Shown here piece after piece: positions 9,079-18,100 of a stretch of 64,000 nucleotides of DNA. A model generated the notes under the pieces. The model saw nothing but the letters and a program-made list of their open reading frames with translations, made no database searches and was not told where the DNA came from. The first letter of the stretch is position 1. Each line of letters begins with the position of its first letter. A program made the translations under genes and the position numbers. The stretch lies in the NCBI RefSeq assembly GCF_007860135.1, contig NZ_SJPV01000008.1, positions 239,682 to 303,681 of the forward strand. Direction: 5' to 3'. The stretch comes from Novipirellula artificiosorum (GTDB taxonomy: Bacteria > Planctomycetota > Planctomycetia > Pirellulales > Pirellulaceae).

Positions 9079-9942
9079 TTACCGCAAACGCTCTGGCATC
9101 TGGCTGTAGCGATGGACCATCGCCGCACTCGTACGGACCACAAAGTCGAGGTCACGCGGATCGTTCTTCAACAAATGATCCGCACCGGGAAGGGAAAGCA
9201 AGCTGCAGCAGGGAGTGGAGGCCTCCCCTTGGGATTGATTGATCAGCATCATGATCCGCAGTGCATGATCAAAGCCCACCGTTTCGTCGATCGGCGAATG
9301 CAGCAGCAGGGTTGGCAATTTGATGCGACTGATCCGGCTGGCCAGGTCGTATTGGCGATAGTTATCGACCATTTGTTTGCGAATCGTCCATGCCACGCCG
9401 CCGATGGTGACCTCCCCCATGCCATCGATATCGATCCGAGGGTTCATTTTCGTCAAACGCACCGCCAAGTGCCATGTGTCACTCGGCGATCCAAGCGAAA
9501 TTACACTGCGCAGGCTCGATAGAACCGGTTCGGCGGCATCGTCAGGGTGATTCGATCCGGCCAAAGCCAAGGATGCGGCGCCTCCGAAGCTGTGACCATA
9601 AAGGGTGGTGACTGGCCCAAGTTCGCCAGCAGCAAAACGAATGGCGGCACGCAGATCCTCCAGATTGGTTGCGAAATTCGTTTGCGAAAAATCGCCACGA
9701 CTGCCACCAATTCCCGTCATATCGAACCGCAGAACAGCAATCCCCCTTTCGGACAGCCCTCGCGAAACGCGAACAATGGCTTTCAGGTCCTTGCTGCACG
9801 TGAAGCAGTGACTCAGTACGACGACGGGGACTGGATCGGTCGTATCGGGGCGATCGATGATTCCCGCAAGCGAATCTCCCATCGCACCTTGAAATTTGAC
9901 ACGATAGGACTTGCGAACCACTTGCAAGCGATTGTCACGCAC
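9079..9942 (-). CDS. Alpha/beta hydrolase (OsmC-associated/serine-hydrolase type)
   Basis: A 287-residue alpha/beta hydrolase. The nucleophile elbow is GHSFGG, the acid is probably Asp in SPIDETVGF, and the catalytic His is in LPGADHLL. An oxyanion segment HCFTCSKDLKA precedes them. This matches cytosolic hydrolases that often occur fused or next to OsmC proteins; the substrate is unknown. The gene starts 5 bases after the stop of floA on the same strand, so the two are almost certainly co-transcribed. It converges on purU. Confidence 0.85.
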   Translation of the reverse strand: MRDNRLQVVRKSYRVKFQGAMGDSLAGIIDRPDTTDPVPVVVLSHCFTCSKDLKAIVRVSRGLSERGIAVLRFDMTGIGGSRGDFSQTNFATNLEDLRAAIRFAAGELGPVTTLYGHSFGGAASLALAGSNHPDDAAEPVLSSLRSVISLGSPSDTWHLAVRLTKMNPRIDIDGMGEVTIGGVAWTIRKQMVDNYRQYDLASRISRIKLPTLLLHSPIDETVGFDHALRIMMLINQSQGEASTPCCSLLSLPGADHLLKNDPRDLDFVVRTSAAMVHRYSQMPERLR

Positions 9943-9947
9943 GTCGA

Positions 9948-10994
9948 CTAAGAACCGTCGCTGAGGTTCTGATTCGGTGCCGTGATTCGGCCCGCTCGAA
10001 ACGCGTCGGCCATGGCCATCGGCACTTTGGCTTCGGCCAGCACCAACTGCGACCGGTTTTCGGCGACCTTCGCTTTCATTTGCTGCTCTTCGGCAATCGC
10101 TTCAGCGCGACGACGTTCCGCTTGAGCCCGGGCCACCCGCGTGTCCGCTTCCGCCTGGTCGCTTTGCAGCCTCGCTCCGATGTTTTCACCCACGTCGATA
10201 TCGGCGATGTCAATCGAGACGATCTCAAACGCCGTCTGTGCGTCCAACCCACGCGACAACACGACTCGTGTGATCAGGTCGGGGTTTTCAAGGACTTTGA
10301 AATGATCTTCCGCAGAACCGATCGAGCTGATGATGGCTTCCCCAACTCGCGCGATGATGGTGTCTTCGGTTGCGCCACCGATCAATTGTTCGATGTTCGT
10401 TCGCACCGTCACCCGGGCGCGGACTCGAAGCTCAATCCCGTTTCGCGTGATCGCGCTGAGGGTCGTCTTTCCGCTTCGCGAAGGATCAGGACAATCGATC
10501 ACTTTGGGATAGACACTCGTTTGAACCGCATCAAGAACGTCACGGCCAGCCAAGTCGATCGCAGCAGCTTGATCAAAATCGAGTGGGATCTCTGCACGAT
10601 GAGCCGCGATGATGGCGTGAATCACGTTCATCACATTCCCACCCGCCAAGTAGTGAGCTTCCAATCGTTTGGTGCTGATCCCATCTCGACGATTGATGCT
10701 CAACCCCGCTTGTGCCGACATCACCTTGGCTTGCACGATCACGTTGGGGTTGACTTTGGTGAAGTGCATTCGGATCAGGCTCACCAAGCTAACATCCGCC
10801 ACCGACATGTAGGCCTGGAACCAGAGTTTGCCGTAGCGAATGAAAAAGAACCCGAGGACCGCCAGCAAGAAAAGGACGAATAGCGAACCGGCGAGCGTGA
10901 CCACTTGCCACGGACTCGCCTGAGCCGTGACCAGCAGATTGGATTGGCCGTTGACGAGGAGGACGTGAAAAGCCAAGGCGGATGGCATCATCAT
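9948..10994 (-). CDS. floA: Flotillin-like membrane scaffold protein FloA
   Basis: A 348-residue protein with one N-terminal hydrophobic hairpin or TM segment (VVTLAGSLFVLFLLAVLGFFFI), then an SPFH/band-7-like domain, then an Ala/Glu-rich coiled coil (VARAQAERRRAEAIAEEQ) typical of flotillins. Conserved UPF0365 segments are present, for example LEAHYLAGGNV and FEIVSIDIADIDVGENIGA. FloA organises lipid-raft-like membrane microdomains. Length is close to the Bacillus FloA family (~330). It leads a tight two-gene unit with the hydrolase downstream. Confidence 0.93.
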   Translation of the reverse strand: MMMPSALAFHVLLVNGQSNLLVTAQASPWQVVTLAGSLFVLFLLAVLGFFFIRYGKLWFQAYMSVADVSLVSLIRMHFTKVNPNVIVQAKVMSAQAGLSINRRDGISTKRLEAHYLAGGNVMNVIHAIIAAHRAEIPLDFDQAAAIDLAGRDVLDAVQTSVYPKVIDCPDPSRSGKTTLSAITRNGIELRVRARVTVRTNIEQLIGGATEDTIIARVGEAIISSIGSAEDHFKVLENPDLITRVVLSRGLDAQTAFEIVSIDIADIDVGENIGARLQSDQAEADTRVARAQAERRRAEAIAEEQQMKAKVAENRSQLVLAEAKVPMAMADAFRAGRITAPNQNLSDGS

Positions 10995-11096
10995 GGCATG
11001 TTCGGGGAGAAAGGGTTAGCGATTTTTGTTCTCGATGCAACGCATTCCTGAGCATATGATCATAGGGTTTCCTAGCGGCGTTGCAAGTAACACAGA

Positions 11097-12644
11097 TCAC
11101 GTCATGATCGACGCGAGCGATTTCCCGCTGGCGGATTCGCACTCCGCTTGCTTCAAATCCGACAAGGCCCGCCAGGCAGGGTGGTTGTTGTTCGGCTGCG
11201 ATTGGTGAGCAAGCGATAGAATTTCACCGAGATCAATCAAATCAGCGGGGCGAGCCAGCGTCAAGGCATCCCCCTCGCCCGCCCCCTTGGAAACACAACG
11301 CAGCAACTTGGCTTCGACCAACAGCGTCGACATCTCATGGACCACGCTGCCGCCCAGTCCGAGCCGATCCGCTAATTCCTGGAAATCAACGGCATCGCCG
11401 CTCGAAAACGCCTCGGCGACCTCGACCATGATGGGTAGCATCCAATCCGGATCGCCATGCAGCAGGCCCGATTCCTTCCAATCCTTCTGGCCAGGACGCC
11501 GCCCACGTAGTGTTTGTAGCGTATGAGTCAGGATCAATCCAAATAGGAAAATCCACCACGTCACATAGATCCAAAATAGAAACAACGGGATTAGGCCTAG
11601 CGATCCGTAAAGCGCGGAATAGGGAAGTGCTGTGGCAACGTAGATTTGAAAGATCAGCTTTGCCGCTTCCCACAAGATCGCGCCGATAAACGAGCCAATC
11701 ATCGCCGCACGAACTGAAACGTGCGTGTTGGGCATGAGCGCATAGAGCAAAAACAGCAGCACCCAACTGGCAACGACCGACAAGCAATGGCTTAAGAACA
11801 CTCGCACATCCGCTCCAATGCCAAATGTTGAAACCCACTCCACCGCCTGCCCCGAAAGATACAAACTGATCGCAAGCAATCCGCTGCCCAGTGTGATGAT
11901 CGACCAATGAATCGCAACGCGAATGTGCAGGGGGCGATGCGTGGGAGCTTCAAAGATCAAGTTGAATATCGATTCGGTTGCATTCGCTAAGGCGATGGCC
12001 GCATAGATGAATAGCAGCAAACCGATCACTCCGATCGATGCAAAATCGAGGGAGGCAACTTTGGCCGTCGCTTCCCGCAAGGCACGGCGAATGCCAGCAC
12101 GTGTTTGTTGCCGAGAGGCTTCCTCAACCGACGTTTTGTCGACTTCCTCGTTCGCCACGGTTACGGAATCGGTCGGCACCGATCCCGTGTCGGCTGGCAA
12201 CGGTTGGGACGAGATGGGGCGGGATGCCTCGATGGTATCCATCGTCCCTTCCGACGCCGGTTCGCTACCGACTGAGTCGCCGGTGGCCAACTCCTGCACG
12301 ATGGGATGGATAGGATGGGTGTATTGAACCGGAATGTCGGGAACGCCAAAGAAGGAATACAGTTCGTCTTCTACTTTTCTTTGGACGTCCTCCAAGCCGC
12401 CCACGATCCGAAACATCACCAACCCCAGCACGACAACGGGGATCAACGAGAAGATGGTTCGGTACGTGAGTTCGGCTGCCATGCCCTCCGCCCGATGCCG
12501 AATGAGCTGACGCCAACAATGCGCCGTCAACTCCCAGGCATAGCGAAGTTGGTGCTGGCGCCGACTCAACTCATCACGAGGTCGCCGGACCGCGTCGGAA
12601 ACGTATTTGAAGAAATGTCGCAAACGAAAACCTCGCAATCGCAA
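11097..12644 (-). CDS. YihY/virulence-factor-BrkB family membrane protein with large loop insert
   Basis: A 515-residue multi-pass protein of the YihY (formerly 'ribonuclease BN') family. The amphipathic start EGMAAELTYRTIFSLIPV, internal helices (FASIGVIGLLLFIYAAIAL) and the terminal pair around LGLIPLFLFWIYVTWWIFLFG are recognisable. Usual members are ~280-330 residues. This one has about 100 extra residues, Ser/Thr/Glu-rich and soluble, between the first and second TM segments, and a ~110-residue cytoplasmic tail with a winged-helix-like stretch (ELADRLGLGGSVVHEMSTLL). The start is a TTG without a clear ribosome site, so the exact N-terminus is uncertain. Confidence 0.85.
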   Translation of the reverse strand: MRLRGFRLRHFFKYVSDAVRRPRDELSRRQHQLRYAWELTAHCWRQLIRHRAEGMAAELTYRTIFSLIPVVVLGLVMFRIVGGLEDVQRKVEDELYSFFGVPDIPVQYTHPIHPIVQELATGDSVGSEPASEGTMDTIEASRPISSQPLPADTGSVPTDSVTVANEEVDKTSVEEASRQQTRAGIRRALREATAKVASLDFASIGVIGLLLFIYAAIALANATESIFNLIFEAPTHRPLHIRVAIHWSIITLGSGLLAISLYLSGQAVEWVSTFGIGADVRVFLSHCLSVVASWVLLFLLYALMPNTHVSVRAAMIGSFIGAILWEAAKLIFQIYVATALPYSALYGSLGLIPLFLFWIYVTWWIFLFGLILTHTLQTLRGRRPGQKDWKESGLLHGDPDWMLPIMVEVAEAFSSGDAVDFQELADRLGLGGSVVHEMSTLLVEAKLLRCVSKGAGEGDALTLARPADLIDLGEILSLAHQSQPNNNHPAWRALSDLKQAECESASGKSLASIMT

Positions 12645-12907
12645 ACATCGAAAACGTAATCGTACAACGTCCGTTGTAGCAGGGGCTGTCTTGACGCACG
12701 GGCGCCCCGTGGGTGGAAAGTATTGAAACAGAGATTTCGCTTAGAGCGAAGACACACGGTTTGCCGTTCACGCCCGAGCAGTGGTGAAGTCAATTAGGCA
12801 CGGCTATCCAAACGGGGGGGCAAGGAATCGGACGCCGCGACAAGCGTCGGTGTGGTGGGCGGTGGCATCGGTGCCGATTTGGATGCCTTGGACGACGGAT
12901 GCGGAAA

Positions 12908-12942
12908 CGAAAAAAACCCGCGAAACCTAGGTTTCGCGGGTT
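12908..12942 (-). terminator. Intrinsic terminator downstream of tRNA-Glu
   Basis: A 28-base perfect palindrome (12915-12942; arms AACCCGCGAAACC) is followed on the minus strand by a run of six T (A-run at 12911-12916 on the plus strand). It sits 28 bases past the tRNA 3' end. Confidence 0.85.
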
Positions 12943-12970
12943 CTGGTTTGACGCCGATTGGCATTGGAAG

Positions 12971-13043
<73 letters not shown>

Positions 13044-13386
13044 GTCTATTTTTGCTTCACATCCTGCTCGGAGCCCAACGATTTTGGTGTCGGCACTGCC
13101 TGGCTGTGAGGGACAGTTTTTAGCGAAGAAGTGCTGGTCTCGTCAAGGGTTCGCGTCACGAGGATCGTTGATCTGAGCAAAAAAAAACAGAACAACCCAA
13201 CGCGTCGGGTTCGAGGGCCGCGATTTGCCGTGTTTTGAGGTCTCGTCCGGTTGCTTCCGAAAGATCACCGCGTCGTTCCTCAGGGAAGCAGCTGGAATCG
13301 ATACAGCCGCAGCGAGTAGGCGTGAGCGAGCCCAAAAGAGATCAAGCACCCTTACAGAGAGCGGGTAACTTGATCGATTGGAAGGT
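13044..13386. other. Intergenic stretch between tRNA-Glu and csrA, no gene seen
   Basis: About 340 bases with no convincing coding frame or RNA fold. It must hold the promoter of tRNA-Glu (read leftwards) and the 3' end of csrA. A run of eight A at 13180-13190 and a G+C-rich patch around 13200-13230 were noticed, but no stable terminator hairpin for csrA was found by eye. Confidence 0.5.
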
Positions 13387-13590
13387 TCAAGATTCTACTT
13401 GAGCGTCTTGCGCATCGCCGGATTCAATACTTCGTTGAATCGCATCATAGACTTCGCGGCGGTGCACCGGCACTTCTCGAGGTGCTTCGACCCCCAATCG
13501 CACTTTGTCCCCGCGTATTTCAACAACAACGATTTTGATATCGTTATTGATGATGATGCTTTCGTTTTTCTTTCGAGATAAAACTAACAT
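13387..13590 (-). CDS. csrA: Carbon storage regulator CsrA
   Basis: A 67-residue protein starting MLVLSRKKNESIII, the hallmark CsrA N-terminus. It continues with KVRLGVEAPREVPVHRREVY, which carries the RNA-contacting VHR(R)E segment, and a short variable tail. CsrA dimers bind GGA motifs in mRNA leaders and repress or stabilise translation; in many bacteria they control flagella, biofilm and carbon metabolism. No fliW or flagellar gene is next to it. The leader itself contains three GGA motifs, suggesting autoregulation. Confidence 0.96.
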   Translation of the reverse strand: MLVLSRKKNESIIINNDIKIVVVEIRGDKVRLGVEAPREVPVHRREVYDAIQRSIESGDAQDAQVES

Positions 13591-13608
13591 GTTTCCAGTC
13601 CTTTCCTA
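13591..13608 (-). promoter_or_regulatory. csrA leader with three GGA motifs overlapping the ribosome site
   Basis: Read on the minus strand, the 18 bases before the csrA ATG contain AGGAAAGGACTGGAAAC, with GGA triplets at 13604-13606, 13599-13601 and 13594-13596. One overlaps the Shine-Dalgarno sequence. CsrA recognises GGA in leader RNAs, so negative autoregulation is plausible but inferred. Confidence 0.55.
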
Positions 13609-14054
13609 ACCGGCCTTGAATCTCAAACATTTCTTTTGCCTACAGTCCCGGTTTTTTCGGTGGAAGATCGAACTCCCGTCATCACCGCCGTAGGCCGGTT
13701 GTGTCTGCAGGATCGCTCCGTGTAAGCCCGCTTTCCTGACGCAATAAACTCTAAGTCAAAAATGGCTAAGGTCAAGGAAATATGCCTTGACAAACTCGCT
13801 TTTTTGACCTTTGAGGCCCTGTCTCACCACTCAAAATCGCTATTTTCCCTAGCTCTGCCGGAATCCTTGGGCAGGAAAGTTAAAAATACACGCGTTTTCA
13901 AAGGTGCCTTTTTGTCCACACTCGTGATTACATCGAGACACTCGGATTTCAAGAAATCGGAACAAAAGGGGCTTACCCTTCGTCATAGATTCATATAGAC
14001 ACCCTTTCACAAGCTCACTTTGGGCGAGCATCCGGTTTTCAAGCGACGGCGACC
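13609..14054. other. AT-richer intergenic region between csrA and the DUF2203 gene
   Basis: About 445 bases between divergent genes, visibly AT-richer than the surroundings from 13740 to 14000. It contains a 7-bp inverted repeat GTCAAGG/CCTTGAC (13771-13777 and 13785-13791). A 78-codon frame on the plus strand has no ribosome site or recognisable motif and is not called. The region should contain the csrA promoter and long leader; a small RNA is possible. Confidence 0.45.
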
Positions 14055-14534
14055 ATGGTCCACGCGATCCACCCTACCGATGATTCTCAGCACCGCACCC
14101 GCAGTGCTTCGCGGCATTGTTTTACTCCCAACGGTGCGACGGCCATGTTGCCGCTAGTGGGTCGGATTCTTGCCGATGCAGCGAAGCTGAGTCAATCGAT
14201 CGAGAACCAGCGACTTCAGCTGAACGGGCTCTACCCTTTTCGCGAGACGATCCCGCGGAACTTCTACGACGACGAGTTGCACGACATTCGCAGGACGATC
14301 GAAGCTAGCGAATCAAGGCTAAAGGCGTGTCATGATGAATTGGCAATGCTGGGGGTGGTGGCACATGTTCCGTTCGACGGCTCTGTCGATTTCCCTGCCA
14401 TCGTCAATCGTCAGCCTGTGATGTTGTGTTGGAACCCGAACGACGCTTCGGTAGGATATTGGCATGAAGCCGGAGCTGCGGTGACGCATCGTCATCGACT
14501 GCCGGTAGAGCTGAAATCCAAACCATCCAACTGA
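14055..14534 (+). CDS. DUF2203-family protein
   Basis: A 159-residue protein with the DUF2203 layout: an N-terminal helical stretch after FTPNGATAMLPLVGRILADA, a long helix, and the conserved C-terminal block VDFPAIVNRQPVMLCWNPND followed by VGYWHEAGA. The family is small, cytoplasmic and of unknown function. The first ~20 residues before the domain (Ser/His/Arg-rich) are unusual, and a later start is possible. It lies 50 bases ahead of the NUDIX gene on the same strand. Confidence 0.75.
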   Translation: MVHAIHPTDDSQHRTRSASRHCFTPNGATAMLPLVGRILADAAKLSQSIENQRLQLNGLYPFRETIPRNFYDDELHDIRRTIEASESRLKACHDELAMLGVVAHVPFDGSVDFPAIVNRQPVMLCWNPNDASVGYWHEAGAAVTHRHRLPVELKSKPSN

Positions 14535-14585
14535 TTCGGCCGGCACGCACACGGTGAGCGGTCGATTGTGGAAACGGGGCTATCG

Positions 14586-15128
14586 ATGAAACCAAGCGAC
14601 AAGGAAGAGCTGCTCTTGACCGGCGCTCGCTTTAATGTTCATGCGATGAACTTGGTCGGCAGCGACGGGAAGACGTACGTGCGCGAAGTGATTCGCCATC
14701 CTGGTGCGGTCGTGTTGTTGCCGATGCTCGATTGCGACACGGTGGTGATGATCGAGAACCACCGCCCGACCGTTGCGGAAACGTTACTGGAGCTTCCGGC
14801 GGGGACACGCGAGCCAAACGAGGCGGTTGAAATCACTGCTGCTCGAGAATTAGCGGAAGAGACAGGCTATGTTGCTGAAACGTTAACGCTGCTACACGAA
14901 TTCTATTCTGCGCCAGGAATTTGTGACGAACGCATGTTCTTGTACGTTGCGACCGGCTTGACTGCGGGCGAAAGCCAACGCGAAGCGACGGAGCAAATCG
15001 AGAATCGAATCGCAGATCGTGACCAGATTCGCAAGTGGATTGCCGAAGGGAGAATCTGTGATGCAAAGACGTTGGTTGGGTTGTATGCGTTTCTCTACAA
15101 CCCGCTTTGTCAAACGACCACGCCATAG
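14586..15128 (+). CDS. NUDIX hydrolase, ADP-ribose pyrophosphatase type
   Basis: A 180-residue NUDIX protein. The Nudix box is complete: a Gly in ELPAGTREPNE, then the REL-EE-G core in RELAEETGYV, which supplies the Mg-binding glutamates. The preceding VMIENHRPTVAETLLELPAG and following FYSAPGICDERMFLYVA are typical of ADP-ribose/ADP-sugar pyrophosphatases (NudF-like). The ATG at 14586 is favoured; an in-frame GTG at 14568 would add six residues. It converges tail-to-tail with the AsmA-like gene 12 bases away. Confidence 0.9.
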   Translation: MKPSDKEELLLTGARFNVHAMNLVGSDGKTYVREVIRHPGAVVLLPMLDCDTVVMIENHRPTVAETLLELPAGTREPNEAVEITAARELAEETGYVAETLTLLHEFYSAPGICDERMFLYVATGLTAGESQREATEQIENRIADRDQIRKWIAEGRICDAKTLVGLYAFLYNPLCQTTTP

Positions 15129-15140
15129 CATGGCGATGTT

Positions 15141-18100
15141 TTAGCGGCCGAACAGTCGCTCAATGCCTTTACCCACTTGCTTCTGCAAGTAGTTTTCGGC
15201 ATTGCTTTGGATCGTTTGGATGCCGAGCTGGCTGACGACTTTGCGTACCCCCGAGGAATCCAGGCTTGGCCGCGAGAGAGTTCCGTCGACGGGCAGCGTC
15301 ACCGGTTGACCGGCTAAGCCGCGCAAGTCGCTGCCGAGCCAACGCTCATCAAGCGGAATCTGTGCGACAAGATCGAGACGGCCATCGAGCGTCACATTGC
15401 CGCTGGTGACAACATTCGCTCGGTCAATATCAAAGTACATGCGTTTGTGGTTGACGACACCGTGATCCAAAACGAAGTCGACGGTTTGGGCCGGCATGCG
15501 GATCAGCGTGGAGGAGGCTGCGGCGGTCGTTTGTGGAGAAGTGGCTTGTGAAAGCGCCCTCAATTGCTGCATGCCGCCAATGATCTGGCTGCCCATCGGC
15601 CCCGCATCCATCTGCAAAGCTTCAATGTTCAATCGGCCGACGACGCGGCTCTGAGAGGGAGCATCGAAGACGACAATCGCTTCGTCGATTTCGGCTCCGA
15701 GTGTCCCCTCGATGCGGGTTGCTTGGCTCGCCAGTGGCGCAAGGTACTTTAGCCATCGATCGGTCATTTCAGGTGTGACCCGTACCGACTCGGCAATTCG
15801 GCCGGGTTCGATCCGCATCCAAAGCGGGCCGGGCCGATAGTTTACATCTCCTGCGAGGTTCAACTTGCCACGGCCCACCGGAACGGCGGATCGTGAAACG
15901 AACACGGTCGTCTCGGTCAAACGAATCGGAATGGTGGCTTCGCCAAAGTCGACTCCTGCGACCTGACCGGATTGCCATCCCAAATGACCAGAAATGTCCA
16001 ACGCGATTTGTCCATCCGGTTTGCGAGAGACGTTGATTTCAATGGGCGTTTCATGCACCCCATACACGTTGAGCGCCACTCCGGCTAAGGGGCTGACTCG
16101 GGTGGCGACTTCATCCATCTTGATCCGCGCCGGCCCTTTCATCGCCAGGCTGCCCTGTTCGGCATTCCATACGGCATGTCCGGATAAGTTTGTGGCGAAC
16201 CAATCCGATGCGACTTGTAGCGAATCGGTAACCAGCTTTCCGGTCTTGGGGTCCAGCGCCACAACGCCGTTGACCTTGACGTTCGGCTCCGCCCAAACGA
16301 CATGTGATGCCGCAGCGGTATTGCGTTGTGGTCCTTGTTGCATCGCGGGAACAAGGGGGCCCGTTCGCTGAGCCGCCGCACTTGCGGTTGCCGGCTGAAC
16401 GATTGCGAACCGTTTCCCGACCAGCTCGGTTTCCACCCGCAGCAGGTGATCCTGTTGGCTGATGATAAACCGTCCATCACAATCGCCCATCACCAACCAA
16501 TTTTCGGAGTCAACTGATTGTCCGCTACGGTATCCAACGGAAGTCATGGTGGGCATCGGTTGCGAGACCATTCGCTTTTTGACACTGCTCTGAACGCGTT
16601 GCAGCATCGCTTTCCAGGCGATTTCAAGGTCGGTGTTTTCGGCGGTCCATTCGCCCTGAACCGCTGCCGAGACCGCGTCCCCCTCGACGGTCATCGTTTG
16701 GCATTGCAGTTCGGAGGTGATCCAGTTGTAGTCGCCTTCGAATTGCAGCTTCAACCAGGGTTGCCCCAAATCGAGCTCACCATAAGCGATGCGTGGTTCG
16801 GTCAAGTTGACAACGGTTGCCGTCAAGCGACCGTCACCGGAGGCAGAAACATCGGCGCGAGCGTTCATCGTAAATCCGCCATCAAGACCATGCACTTCAG
16901 CGGGCATCCAGGGTGCGAACGTATCCGCCAAGTTCTCGAGTCGTCCCTCGCCTTGGATGCGGATGGGAAATGCCGCGTTCGCATCGGGATCGAGGATGGC
17001 TTGAACCAACTCCGCACGCAGGCTGAGACCAGGACTCGAGAGCGTCGCGTGGGCAACATCGAGCGAATCGAGTCGCGCTGCGTTCCACTTCCCCACGGCG
17101 TCCACTTCAACACGGAGTGATTCTTGTCGCAATTGCTTTCCGCTTGGCATCGCAATCGACAATTCACGTGCGTCTGCGGAGCCAATCAAACGCCACTCGT
17201 TCTGTCCGGACGCAGCCCACTTGATGGTTCCGCGGGCCGATCCGGCCAGCGTCGAATCGGGAATGTCTACCATGGGGCGAAGGGTGTCGGCGAGACGACC
17301 AAAATCAACCTCGATGTCGGTCGATCCGGTTTGGAGGCCTCCTTGGCCGGATGCCGTAGCGAACGAGCTGCTCAGGTTAAACTGTTCTGCGCGGATTCGC
17401 TCGCTGTCACTCGAAACGATCGCGGTCAATTCGAGCGGTGCGACCATCACGGGTTGGCCGTTCGAACGGCCACGAATCGCATCACTTCGTAAGCTCAATC
17501 GACGCCGGCGAAGATGGTCCGAAGGCAACGATTCGATCACGGCGACGATCCGGCCCGAGACGAGTTCGGCTTCACGACGGATCGGCAAGACCCCCGGCAT
17601 GGCACGGTCAAAGGACGCCAGATCCAATTCCGCGCTCGCGACGCCTTCGAGGGCATCGAGCCAACGTAGCGGGTTGTTGCTGGCGCCGACCAGGGTGATG
17701 GAGGTTGAGAACGCGCCGTCAAGCTGAATCGAAGCGAAATCCGTTGTAGCGACCAAGCCATTCCCGATCACATAGCTGTCCTTGATTTGCAAGCGTCCGT
17801 CCAATGTGGCCAGTTTGTTTGTCCATTGCTTGCTGCTGGATTGTGGATTGGCGGCGGCAAGGTTTCGAACTTGGAATTGCTTGACCATCGCCTCGATCTT
17901 GCCATCGGCAGCTCCTTGAATCTGGATGCTTCCGGTGGCGTCGCCGGTGAGCTGAGCAGGGATTTGCGCGGCCAAGTCGGTGAAGCGGCGCCGCAGCAAC
18001 GAGGAAACCGACAAGGGGAGCGAGTCGGCAACGATCTCGAACTGCCACACCGAATCGGAGGAGGTCACGCCACGTGCCGCGGTATCGAATGCGACCGATC

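Noticed and set aside
13762..13998. 78-codon plus-strand frame in the AT-rich gap
   Set aside because: No ribosome site, no recognisable motif, composition unlike neighbouring genes.
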